From Parvularcula sp964219355 (GTDB taxonomy: Bacteria > Pseudomonadota > Alphaproteobacteria > Caulobacterales > Parvularculaceae), in assembly GCA_964219355.1 (NCBI GenBank), contig CAXPOZ010000006.1, positions 62,001-126,000 of the forward strand: a stretch of 64,000 nucleotides of DNA, given 5' to 3'. The notes under the pieces are model-generated. The model saw only the letters and a program-made list of their open reading frames with translations. It had not been told where the DNA came from and did no database searches. This document shows positions 50,201-57,744 of this stretch, piece by piece. Positions within the stretch are counted from its first letter, which is position 1; each line of letters begins with the position of its first letter. The translations under genes were made by a program, and so were the position numbers.

Positions 50201-53200
50201 TCACAGGGCAGGACAGCAAGGGTTCAACGGTCGTTGATCTGCGTCTGGGTGATGTCTTTGTCACCGGCAATTCCGTCAGTGGCGGGGACTCATCAACCTC
50301 CAGCAGCCTCACCCTGAATTATGACGCTTTCGGCCTGATTTCACCTGGCGGCAGCTTCGGCTATGAACTTTCAACGGGTACGGAGATTGATCCCAATTCG
50401 ATTGGGAATATTGCAGCAGAACCGCCCGTTGCAAACGATGATCAAGCGGCCACTGACGAAGATGTGTCTGTCATCATCACTGTCCTCGCCAATGACAGTG
50501 ATGCCAATGGCGACATGCTCTCAATCTCGAATTTCTCGCAAGGAACGAACGGGACTGTCACGGACAATGGTGACGGCACCCTCACCTATCTGGGCAATCA
50601 GGACTTCTTTGGGTCCGACAGCTTCACCTACACGATCAGCGACGGGAATGGCGGCACTGATATCGCGACCGTCAGTATCAGTGTAAATTCTGTCAATGAC
50701 GCGCCCGACGCGGTCGACGACATGATCACGGTCAGTGAAGACGCGGGCATCACGACGAGCTTTAACCAGACATTCGACAATAGCCAGCCTACCCTTGCGC
50801 TGAATGAAGTGATCGTCACCGACGGTAACTTCCCTTCAAATGACGGCAGCGGCGGCTCGATCAGCCTCGCTTTCCTTGCCACTTATGCCTTCAGTTTCGC
50901 GCCGAGCGGCACGGAAAACACTGACGGCGAATTGCTGTCCATTGGCCAGAATCCATCGCTCTTCAGCCTTATCGGCACATTCTATGGCGGCAACGGGCAG
51001 ACGACTTTCGCTGTGCCCAACCTCGACGGCATTCTCTCCGTCGGCAAAGGGCCATTTGATTTTCCTGGATCGGAAGTCGGCGCTGACGAAATCACCCTCA
51101 CGAGCAATCACCTGCCGATTAGTGCCGGTGGCGATGGCCTCCGTTTCGGGAATGAGCAGGAATCGCTGGTCGTCAAATATATGATAAATGTCGATGGCAT
51201 TTACCCGTCATCGAGCGGGGCTTCACTGAATTCCATGGGGATGATTCATCGCTTTGCGGGCAATTTCGAGCCCAACGGCATGATGGAGTGTGACGGTCGT
51301 ATTCTGAATATTGCTGAGCATGCCGCTCTATTCAGCATTCTCGGTACGAATTATGGTGGTGATGGCATAACGACCTTCGCCCTGCCTGACCTGCGTGGGC
51401 GCACCATTGTCGGCACAGGCAACGGGCTGTCGCCAGGTGACGTCATTGGCGAAGACGAGACTTCACTGACGCAAGAAAACCTGCCGGTAAGTATCGGCGG
51501 CGACAATGATCCGTTCACCAATCAAGGGCCGGCTTTGGCCCTCAACATGCTGGTTGCCCTGCAGGGAATTTACCCGTCGCAGTCTGGTTTCGCCCCCGAT
51601 CCCAGCACGCCATATCTCGGTCAGGTCGTTGCCTTTGCCGGCAATTTCATTCCCGATGGCTGGGCTCAAGCCGCCGGGCAACATCTGAGTACCAACCAAC
51701 ATAACGCCCTCTTCTCGCTTCTCGGCACGATCTATGGCGGCAATGGGCAGACGACTTTTGCCCTGCCTGACCTTACGGGCCGCTCGATCATCAATGCGAA
51801 TACGCAAGACCCCATCGGATCACAGGACGGCGTTTCGCAGCATTCACTCGAAGCGAATTCTTTCGATGGTACTCTGCTCATAAATGACAGCGATCCCGAA
51901 GGCGACGACATTTCCATTGTCGCCGTTGAAGGCGAGGTCATGAATGTGGGCACGGAAATCACTCTGGCTTCCGGTGCGCTGATCACTGTTCATGCCGATG
52001 GTTTCTATAGCTACGATCCCAATGGACAGTTTGAATATCTCGATGCTGGCGAGACCGCGACAGACAGCTTCACCTACACGATCAGTGACGGCAATGGCGG
52101 CACAGATACAGCGACGGTCAGTGTCACGATTAATGGCGTCAATGATGCGCCGGTCGCCAATGACGACAGCTTCATGGTGGACGAAGACAATGTCCTGATG
52201 GGCAATGTCAAACTCAATGACAGCGACCCGGAAGACCATGCCATCTCGCTGCTCGCGGTCGATACCCAACATGGCGTGCTCGTCCTCAGCCATGATGGCA
52301 GCTTCACCTACACGCCGGGTGCTGACTTTAACGGCACGGACAGCTTCACTTATGTCCTCCGCGATCCCGACTTCCCGGCGACACCTCAGGATGTCGCCGT
52401 CGTCACGATCACGGTTGATCCAGTCGATGACGACCCTATGGCAGTAGACGACAGCGGCATGGGGTTCACGACGGATGAGGATACGAGCTTCACGACCAGT
52501 AATGTGCTCGACAATGATAGCGACCCTGATGGGGGCATGCTGACGGTCGATTCCGCGGATGCAACCAGCGCAGCTGGCGCCACGATCACCAACAATGCCG
52601 ACGGGACGTTCGATTATGATCCGGGCAGCCTGTTTGACTATCTTGCCGTGGGCGAAACGGCAACGGACACTTTCTCCTACACCGTCACAGACGGTAGCGG
52701 CGGGTTCGATACGGCGACCGTGACGGTGACCATTACCGGGGTGAACGATGCCCCGATCCTGCCGGTTGCACAGGGTTATAATCTGATGCTGCCGGAAGAT
52801 GCCTTTGACGGCTTCTTGGGGATCGGCCTGACTAACAGTCCGGATGTCACCGATGCAGACGTATCAGATCTGGTCTCCGTGAATGTCACCTCGGTCAGCC
52901 AATCGGGGGATAAGGCCGGTGTGCTGACGGATGCGCAGCTCCTGCCTCTCCTCTTTATTCCGGGTAATCCGATCATCGGGTCCGGCAGCACGGAAGGCGA
53001 CATTGTTCTCAACTTTAGCGGAGAGGCCGGACTGTTCGACTTCCTGCAGGCCGGCGATCTGCTGGAGGTGACCTACACCTTCACGGCCACCGATTCACAA
53101 GGGGCGACCGATACATCCTTTATCGACTTCCGTATCACCGGCGTGAACGACGCCCCGATTGCGGCAGGCGACAGTGGCGCCGCCTTCACAACTGATGAGG

Positions 53201-55500
53201 ACACAAGCTTCACAACGGGCAATGTCCTCGCAAACGACAGCGACCCTGACACGGGAGATATACTGAATGTCAGTGACGCGACTCCTGCCAGCTTCCTGAG
53301 TGATGCGGGTGCCATGATCACCAATAATGGCGATGGCACCTTCGATTACGATCCGGGTGGGCTGTTCGATTATCTTGATGCCGGCGAGACAGCTACTGAC
53401 AGCTTCTCCTATATCGTCAGTGACGGGAATGGCGGCTTTGAGGCGGCACAGGTCACCATCACTATCAATGGCGTGAATGATGCGCCCATCGCCAATGACG
53501 ACAGTTTCTCCGTGGACGAAGACAATGTCTTGATGGGCAATGTCAAAACCAATGACAGCGATCCGGAAGACCACGCCATCTCCCTTCTGGCCGTCGATAC
53601 CCAGCATGGTGTGCTCGTGCTCAACCATGATGGCAGCTTCGCCTACACACCGGGTGCTGACTTTACCGGCACGGACAGCTTCACCTACGTCCTGCGCGAT
53701 CCAGACTTCCCGACGACACCGCAAGATTTCGCTGTGGTTACGATCACGATTGATCCGGTCAATGATGATCCCGTCGCCATGGCTGATAACGTCACCACCG
53801 ATGAAGACGTGGCGATCATCATTTCTGTGCTTGCCAATGACAGCGATGTCGATGGCGACATGCTCTCCATCATGAGCATCAGCCAGGGGGCAAACGGCAC
53901 CGTCACCGACAACGGCGATGGCACGCTCACATATCTGGGGAATGCGGATTTCAACGGGACTGACAGTTTCACCTACACGATCAGCGACGGAAATGGCGGC
54001 ACCTCTACGGCAACCGTCAATGTGACGGTTGATCCGGTCAATGACGATCCCGCTGCCATGGATGATAACGTCACCACCGACGAAGATGTGGCGATCATTA
54101 TTTCTGTGCTTGCCAATGACAGTGACGTCGACGGCGACATGCTCTCCATCATGAGCTTCAGCCAGGGGGCAAACGGCACCGTCACCGACAATGGCGATGG
54201 TACGCTCACCTATCTAGGCAATCAGGATTATTTCGGGACGGACAGCTTTACCTACACCGTTAGCGACGGGAATGGCGGTACCGACACGGCAACTGTCACC
54301 GTGACCATCAATTCGGTCGAGGACGATCCGCTCGACCTGACCGGCACGCCTGGCCCCGACACGCTCATGGGCGCCGACGGGAATGACACCCTCAATGGCC
54401 TCGGCCAGAATGATGTTCTTGATGGTGCTGCTGGCGATGATACGCTCTTCGGCGCTGCTGGCGATGACACACTCTTTGGCCGGAATGGTGAGGACACCCT
54501 CAATGGGGCGTATGGGGACGACTCCCTTGATGGCGGCAATGGCGCCGACAGCCTGCTAGGTGATCGCGGCGAAGACACACTTCTCGGCGGTGAAGGCGAT
54601 GACACGGCCAAGGGTGGCCGCGATGACGACACCCTGCTTGGTGGTGGCGGCAATGACCTCCTCATCGGCAATAATGGCGTCGACATGCTCAATGGCGAAG
54701 CCGGCGATGACGAGTTGCGCGGCGGCTACGGTAATGACGTCCTGCTCGGCGAGGATGGCGACGACCTTCTGAAAGGCGAAGACCTCGATGACTCGCTTGT
54801 GGGCGGCGATGGTCAGGACACGCTCGAAGGCGGCAATGATCGCGACACGCTGCATGGCGGAAATGACGATGACCTGCTGCTGGGCGGCAATGGCCGCGAC
54901 ATCCTCTACGGCGAGAATGGCGAAGACGTCCTTCGCGGCGGCTTCGGCAATGACGTACTTGAGGGCGGTGACGGTAATGACGCACTCGATGGCGGCGATG
55001 ACAATGACACGCTTGACGGCGGTGCGGGTGTCGATACGCTCGAGGGCGGTGACGGCAGGGATCTGCTGATGGGCGGTGCCGAAGGCGATCTGCTGATGGG
55101 CGAAGGCGGCCGCGATACGCTGCTTGGCGGCGGTGGCGATGACGATCTGCGCGGCGGCAATTCTGATGACATGCTCGACGGTGGCGATGGCGAGGACATC
55201 CTCTCCGGCGGAATGGGGGATGATACCCTGACCGGCGGCAGTGGTGATGACACCTTCACCTTCTTCGGGAATGTCGAGAATGGTGATAATCTGCTGACGG
55301 ACTTTGACACTGGCGCTGGGTCAGAAGATGTCATCCGCCTCGTCGGTTTCGGCGAAGCATTCGACGAATTCGCCGATATCCTCGCCGCGGCAAGCCAGGT
55401 TGGCCTGAACACCGTCATTGATCTGGGCGGCGGCAATTCCATCATCCTGACGGATACGGTGATCGCTGATCTGCATCAGGACGACTTTATCTTTATGTGA
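47263..55500 (+). CDS. Giant RTX protein with Hcp-like, VCBS/cadherin and tail-collar domains
   Basis: This 2745-residue protein has no N-terminal signal, as usual for type I secretion substrates. A degenerate unit (1-95) precedes six Hcp-like domains starting near residues 100, 258, 419, 582, 743 and 903. Each reads YYLxIDGxxGG...FEI-x-S-x-QFGAG...PSFSE...DLRLxDVxxTGNS...SLSFxYxKIG, as in type VI tube protein. From about 1058 follow cadherin/VCBS domains (DEDxxxxxxVLANDSDxDGD, SDGNGGTDTATVTV). Three phage tail-collar units (near 1202, 1326, 1453) interrupt the second of these. Further VCBS units run to about 2355, then about 30 RTX nonapeptides (2360-2662) and a C-terminal secretion segment ending LHQDDFIFM. 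It is probably a large Ca2+-stiffened surface or secreted adhesin. No HlyB/HlyD/TolC genes are nearby. Confidence 0.92.
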   Translation: MDYFLTIDGVNDGSDGFEPFALFEHGMSRSEALLFSGYQGFGSVRIESAPADISVNSFSSRQAIETGFNAPGGDEQIALTADNLLLPAAAQSLSSISGIAKTYLLIDGLNGGSTDVGFQGAFEINSVQLGAGNSVSNGTPNAPSFSELNVTLEGMSADLLSAIAGGVGIESIQVLAVDGSGDTLYDLRLGDVFLTGNSVSSGGGTPNTSLSFFYEKIGLTLGDKSFGFNVASNMSIEADAIAEPVPAVENGLEDGAAVQYYLTIDGYNGGVSDKGFEGAFEIDSFQFGAGVGVSVGGGAPMLTLPSFSELTVSLQGFAPGLFAELIASQRLGAVQIEGVDVNGDVIYDLRLTDVFLGSQSVSTGGATPVSSLSFNYQKIGFITDSGDFGYDLPSGTEINAQNLAQASADPMLDLETQSADNYYLIIDSGANGAAGKGYFEIELGSVQFGAGVGISGNNKSAPSFSEVTVTFNGIAANLFDFIGAGNSIGPVRIVGTDNSSASGSKGAVIYELRLDDAYVTGNSFSGGTGSALSTSLSLASERIGFITDPSSFGYDIATQTSADPENLPVAMANQGGFGPAAVEQYYLVIDGLDGGVTSKGFEGAFEINPLQFGAGAPLQFMAATPMQGMPSFSEITVSLDGISPTLFTLLATGADLGAVSIKGVSAGSVVTEIRLADALLSGNSVSAGGSDFSSSLSFAYDQIGIITPNGNAGYDLSAGTLINALNMDEAVGGNGSDHENGAVEQYYLLIDGLNGGSTDKGFNGWFEIDSLQFGAGLPIQNGSPQNAAFFSEISVSLDGISPELLDELATGNGLSAVWIAGINANGEVIYDLRLGDVDITGNSINGGNGFSVSSSLSFAYSRIGLITTESEFGFNLISNTVIDPDTIASPTASAIDGLAENAVTQYFLTIDGFDGGSSGKGGADQTYLLDSIQFGAGVAVQQDGPKGNPSFSEITIMLDDITPELFEVLANGDILPFVRITGQDSKGSTVVDLRLGDVFVTGNSVSGGDSSTSSSLTLNYDAFGLISPGGSFGYELSTGTEIDPNSIGNIAAEPPVANDDQAATDEDVSVIITVLANDSDANGDMLSISNFSQGTNGTVTDNGDGTLTYLGNQDFFGSDSFTYTISDGNGGTDIATVSISVNSVNDAPDAVDDMITVSEDAGITTSFNQTFDNSQPTLALNEVIVTDGNFPSNDGSGGSISLAFLATYAFSFAPSGTENTDGELLSIGQNPSLFSLIGTFYGGNGQTTFAVPNLDGILSVGKGPFDFPGSEVGADEITLTSNHLPISAGGDGLRFGNEQESLVVKYMINVDGIYPSSSGASLNSMGMIHRFAGNFEPNGMMECDGRILNIAEHAALFSILGTNYGGDGITTFALPDLRGRTIVGTGNGLSPGDVIGEDETSLTQENLPVSIGGDNDPFTNQGPALALNMLVALQGIYPSQSGFAPDPSTPYLGQVVAFAGNFIPDGWAQAAGQHLSTNQHNALFSLLGTIYGGNGQTTFALPDLTGRSIINANTQDPIGSQDGVSQHSLEANSFDGTLLINDSDPEGDDISIVAVEGEVMNVGTEITLASGALITVHADGFYSYDPNGQFEYLDAGETATDSFTYTISDGNGGTDTATVSVTINGVNDAPVANDDSFMVDEDNVLMGNVKLNDSDPEDHAISLLAVDTQHGVLVLSHDGSFTYTPGADFNGTDSFTYVLRDPDFPATPQDVAVVTITVDPVDDDPMAVDDSGMGFTTDEDTSFTTSNVLDNDSDPDGGMLTVDSADATSAAGATITNNADGTFDYDPGSLFDYLAVGETATDTFSYTVTDGSGGFDTATVTVTITGVNDAPILPVAQGYNLMLPEDAFDGFLGIGLTNSPDVTDADVSDLVSVNVTSVSQSGDKAGVLTDAQLLPLLFIPGNPIIGSGSTEGDIVLNFSGEAGLFDFLQAGDLLEVTYTFTATDSQGATDTSFIDFRITGVNDAPIAAGDSGAAFTTDEDTSFTTGNVLANDSDPDTGDILNVSDATPASFLSDAGAMITNNGDGTFDYDPGGLFDYLDAGETATDSFSYIVSDGNGGFEAAQVTITINGVNDAPIANDDSFSVDEDNVLMGNVKTNDSDPEDHAISLLAVDTQHGVLVLNHDGSFAYTPGADFTGTDSFTYVLRDPDFPTTPQDFAVVTITIDPVNDDPVAMADNVTTDEDVAIIISVLANDSDVDGDMLSIMSISQGANGTVTDNGDGTLTYLGNADFNGTDSFTYTISDGNGGTSTATVNVTVDPVNDDPAAMDDNVTTDEDVAIIISVLANDSDVDGDMLSIMSFSQGANGTVTDNGDGTLTYLGNQDYFGTDSFTYTVSDGNGGTDTATVTVTINSVEDDPLDLTGTPGPDTLMGADGNDTLNGLGQNDVLDGAAGDDTLFGAAGDDTLFGRNGEDTLNGAYGDDSLDGGNGADSLLGDRGEDTLLGGEGDDTAKGGRDDDTLLGGGGNDLLIGNNGVDMLNGEAGDDELRGGYGNDVLLGEDGDDLLKGEDLDDSLVGGDGQDTLEGGNDRDTLHGGNDDDLLLGGNGRDILYGENGEDVLRGGFGNDVLEGGDGNDALDGGDDNDTLDGGAGVDTLEGGDGRDLLMGGAEGDLLMGEGGRDTLLGGGGDDDLRGGNSDDMLDGGDGEDILSGGMGDDTLTGGSGDDTFTFFGNVENGDNLLTDFDTGAGSEDVIRLVGFGEAFDEFADILAAASQVGLNTVIDLGGGNSIILTDTVIADLHQDDFIFM
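47560..50400 (+). repeat. Six tandem Hcp-like coding repeats, period about 470-490 bp
   Basis: Six complete copies within the giant gene begin with codons for a (Y/F)(Y/L)L-x-ID-type opening near 47566, 48040, 48526, 49015, 49498 and 49978. They differ in sequence but keep the layout and linkers (SFGYDL, TVIDP). Confidence 0.85.
50433..54340 (+). repeat. VCBS/cadherin-like repeat region
   Basis: At least seven units of about 90-110 codons share DEDxx, NDSDxDGD and DSFTYTISDGNGGTDTATV. Two pairs are nearly identical in DNA: about 53780-54040 with 54060-54300, and about 52150-52400 with 53480-53740. These look like recent duplications. Confidence 0.85.
50866..51840 (+). repeat. Three phage tail-collar-like coding repeats
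   Basis: Three units of about 125 codons carry GNF-x-P-x-G-W-like openings, a NxxLFSxLGTxYGGxGxTTFALPDLxGR core and a linker with ENLPxSxGGD. The core is that of tail-collar/Mdp-family fibre proteins. Confidence 0.85.
54340..55260 (+). repeat. RTX nonapeptide repeat array
   Basis: About 30 consecutive GGxGxDxLx nonapeptide codings, for example GGDGNDALD and GGAGVDTLE. They form a Ca2+-binding beta-roll and precede the C-terminal type I secretion signal. Confidence 0.95.
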
Positions 55501-55519
55501 TGATGGGCAGCGTATCGGC

Positions 55520-55599
55520 TTAAAAGACGAGCGAAAGCGACACATCAAGCGTGTCGATTTGGCTGCCGCGCAAATCGGTCGGGGTGATGTTCTGTAAGC
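55520..55599 (-). pseudogene. Possible 3' remnant of an outer-membrane barrel gene
   Basis: On the minus strand, 25 codons ending in TAA read LQNITPTDLRGSQIDTLDVS followed by LSLVF. The alternating hydrophobic end with terminal Phe is the beta-signal typical of the last strand of outer-membrane barrels. No start or body is present: the frame runs into the hutC 3' end. It is either a truncated gene left by rearrangement or chance. Confidence 0.35.
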
Positions 55600-55611
55600 G
55601 ATGTAACGTCG

Positions 55612-56304
55612 TTAGAGTTCGGTCTTCATGTGATACCCAGGGCGGTAACACAACTTCGTCGTCGTGATGTAGAGGTCGCGAAGCCAAGTCGTGCGCTCAA
55701 CAACGAAGAGCGGCGCACCTACTGACGTCTCAAGCGCTTGCGCTTCGATCTGTCCGGCTGCCATCGCCGAAAATCGAACATCGCCGCTCGAATAGGGAAC
55801 TTCTCTGACGAGCCATTCGTTCGCGCTGATGCTGTCGAAAGGAGCATCGACAACACCCGGCGCCGCCTTGATGTTCACCCAGCGGTCTTCAAACGCATAG
55901 GGTTCGCCATCACTCAGATGGACGGTGTGAAGACGCAGAACGCGAGAGCCTGCCGCAAGTCTCAGGCGGGACCGAATGAAATCCGGCGCCTTTAGCGTTT
56001 CGCGGAAGGCGACACGTGAACTGTAATCTCCACCAGCGGCTTCGATCTCGTGACGAAGAATGGGTATACGGAACTTTGCCTGTCGTGATGGGATCTCCCT
56101 CACCCGCGTTCCTGCCCGCCGCTTGCGCTCGATCAGGCCATCTTCGGCGAGTTTTTGAAGGGCGCGGTTCACAGTTGTGCGAGAGCAGCCATATTCCTCG
56201 GCAAGATCGGTTTCACCGGGCATCATCGCGCCGGGTGCCCATTCGCCGCCGGTAATACGACCACGAATGGCTTCACGAATCGAGATGTGATTGCGTTCGC
56301 TCAA
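55612..56304 (-). CDS. hutC: Histidine utilization repressor HutC (GntR family)
   Basis: This 230-residue GntR/HutC-subfamily regulator has the winged HTH MPGETDLAEEYGCSRTTVNRALQKLAEDGLIERKRRAGTRV (about 28-68) and a UTRA effector domain (FRIPILRHEIEAAGG ... RLAAGSRVLRLHTVHLSDGEPYAFEDRWVN ... ITTTKLCYRPGYHMK). HutC represses hut genes and is released by urocanate. It overlaps the hutF stop by ATGA, so hutF-hutC form one transcript that starts at the operator 57682-57703 and is autoregulated. Confidence 0.95.
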   Translation of the reverse strand: MSERNHISIREAIRGRITGGEWAPGAMMPGETDLAEEYGCSRTTVNRALQKLAEDGLIERKRRAGTRVREIPSRQAKFRIPILRHEIEAAGGDYSSRVAFRETLKAPDFIRSRLRLAAGSRVLRLHTVHLSDGEPYAFEDRWVNIKAAPGVVDAPFDSISANEWLVREVPYSSGDVRFSAMAAGQIEAQALETSVGAPLFVVERTTWLRDLYITTTKLCYRPGYHMKTEL

Positions 56305-57665
56305 AGATCAGCTCTCAGCTCAGCCATGACTGCGTCAAACCGGACACGGATTACGTCACGCCGGATATGTTCACCCTGCCTGACGGCATGACGACCTGCG
56401 GACCAGACGTCACTGACGGCGCCATCGTCTCCCGCGAATATCCAGGCGTCGAGGAGATGATTGTTTTGCATGCCTGCGAGATACGGCTTCGCGCCGTCGA
56501 GCGCGACGAGATCGGCAAGTGCGCCCGGTTCAATCCGGCCTGAATCACGTCCCAGCGCCTGCGCGCTTCCTGCCGCCGCATGATCGTAGAGGAAACGACC
56601 GCAGGAGCGCGCATCGGCAAGCACGGCCCGGCGCCGCAGCGTAAGCCGCTGCGAATATTCAAGCAGGCGCAGCTCTTCGGTGAGGGAGATACGGACATTG
56701 GAGTCAGAGCCGACCGCCATTCGTCCGTCTGCGTCGATATAGGCGGCAGCAGGAAAAACGCCGTCACCGAGATTGGCTTCGGTGATGGGGCAAAGCCCCG
56801 CCACGCTCTTTGAAGCGGCCGCGTCGCGGATTTCGTCCGGGCTCATATGTGTTGCGTGGATGAGACACCAGTTCTCGGCAATTTCGGCATGATCGAGAAG
56901 CCAACGCATTGGTGTCGAGCCGAGCGCGGCTTTCACCTCATCCACTTCTGCGGTCTGCTCGGCGATATGGATATGAACGGGGGCGCCTTTTGCGAGATCC
57001 GCCGCGAGAGCGAGCCCTTCTTGCGTCACCGCACGCAGGGAATGCGGCGCAACGCCAAGGAGAAAATCAGCCGGAAGCACATTCTTCTTTGCACGTATAG
57101 ACTCGTGGAGACGCTCAAAACGCTCCTGATCACAGCCGAACCGCAACTGTCCGTCCTTGAGCGCGCGATCATCGAGACCACCGCGCATATAGAGCACCGG
57201 AAGGTGTGTACAGCCGATCCCCGTTTCATCCGCCGCATTCAGAATGCGACCCGACATTTCCGCCGGGTCGTCGTAAGTCTCTCCCCCATTCTGATGGTGG
57301 AGGTAGTGAAATTCTCCGACAGCGGCGTAACCGGCCTCGAGCATTTCGACCTGAACCTGCGCGGCGATGGCTTCCACATGTTCCGGCGTCAACCGCTCGA
57401 CAAAGCGATACATCAGCTCACGCCATGTCCAGAAATTATCCGTACCCGCCTTGCCGCGAAACTCCGTCAACCCGGCCAGGGCGCGCTGAAAACTGTGGGA
57501 GTGCACATTCCCCGGCGCTGGGAGCAGGATGTCCACGCGCGTGGCGTCTGGTACAACCCCGTCGCCGAGGGCGGTGATACGGCCGTCCTCGCCGATGATC
57601 ACATGTGCATCTTGGCGCCAGCCTGCCGCCGTCAGCATCTGCTTTGCGAAAATCGCCCGTCGCAA
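56301..57665 (-). CDS. hutF: N-formimidoyl-L-glutamate deiminase HutF
   Basis: This amidohydrolase of about 454 residues converts formiminoglutamate to N-formylglutamate plus ammonia, the first half of the two-step HutF/HutG branch. Metal and active-site motifs are GNVHSHSFQRALAGL (HxH), HIAEQ (His and Glu), HATHM, and VGSDSNVRISLTEELRLLEYSQRL. HutF homologues begin just before AIFAKQ-like residues, so TTG at 57665 (LRRAIFAKQMLTAAGW) is proposed. The in-frame ATG at MCTHIS lies inside the operator, and the far upstream readings run through hutI. An ATG at MLTAAGW is the other option. Confidence 0.93.
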   Translation of the reverse strand: MRRAIFAKQMLTAAGWRQDAHVIIGEDGRITALGDGVVPDATRVDILLPAPGNVHSHSFQRALAGLTEFRGKAGTDNFWTWRELMYRFVERLTPEHVEAIAAQVQVEMLEAGYAAVGEFHYLHHQNGGETYDDPAEMSGRILNAADETGIGCTHLPVLYMRGGLDDRALKDGQLRFGCDQERFERLHESIRAKKNVLPADFLLGVAPHSLRAVTQEGLALAADLAKGAPVHIHIAEQTAEVDEVKAALGSTPMRWLLDHAEIAENWCLIHATHMSPDEIRDAAASKSVAGLCPITEANLGDGVFPAAAYIDADGRMAVGSDSNVRISLTEELRLLEYSQRLTLRRRAVLADARSCGRFLYDHAAAGSAQALGRDSGRIEPGALADLVALDGAKPYLAGMQNNHLLDAWIFAGDDGAVSDVWSAGRHAVRQGEHIRRDVIRVRFDAVMAELRADL

Positions 57666-57681
57666 TGGCTTGCACCCTCTG

Positions 57682-57703
57682 CTAATATGTGTACACATAT
57701 TAG
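57682..57703. promoter_or_regulatory. HutC operator between hutF and hutI
   Basis: A perfect 22-bp palindrome with centre ATGTGTACACAT and arms ending CTAAT/ATTAG. The core GTGTACAC fits the GTxTAxAC half-sites bound by HutC-subfamily GntR regulators. It lies between the divergent hutFC and hutIHGU operons, so one site can control both. Confidence 0.85.
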
Positions 57704-57744
57704 ACCATAACGCAGACATATCAAGCATCGCGGAACACCAACAT

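Noticed and set aside
47263..50400. Type VI secretion locus
   Set aside because: Hcp-like domains are present, but no sheath, baseplate, VgrG, ClpV or membrane-complex gene is in the window, and the protein ends in an RTX/type I signal.
54252..54692. Minus-strand Ser/Pro-rich ORFs within the RTX array (also 54906-55445 and others)
   Set aside because: They are antisense readings of the glycine/aspartate repeat codons; no ribosome sites, no family features, and the sense frame is unambiguous.
54340..55260. Possible CRISPR-like array
   Set aside because: The short repeats are codon-phased RTX nonapeptides with variable bases, not constant repeats with unique spacers.
56847..57710. 287-codon plus-strand ORF opposite hutF
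   Set aside because: Antisense of HutF catalytic motifs; it would also run across the HutC operator.
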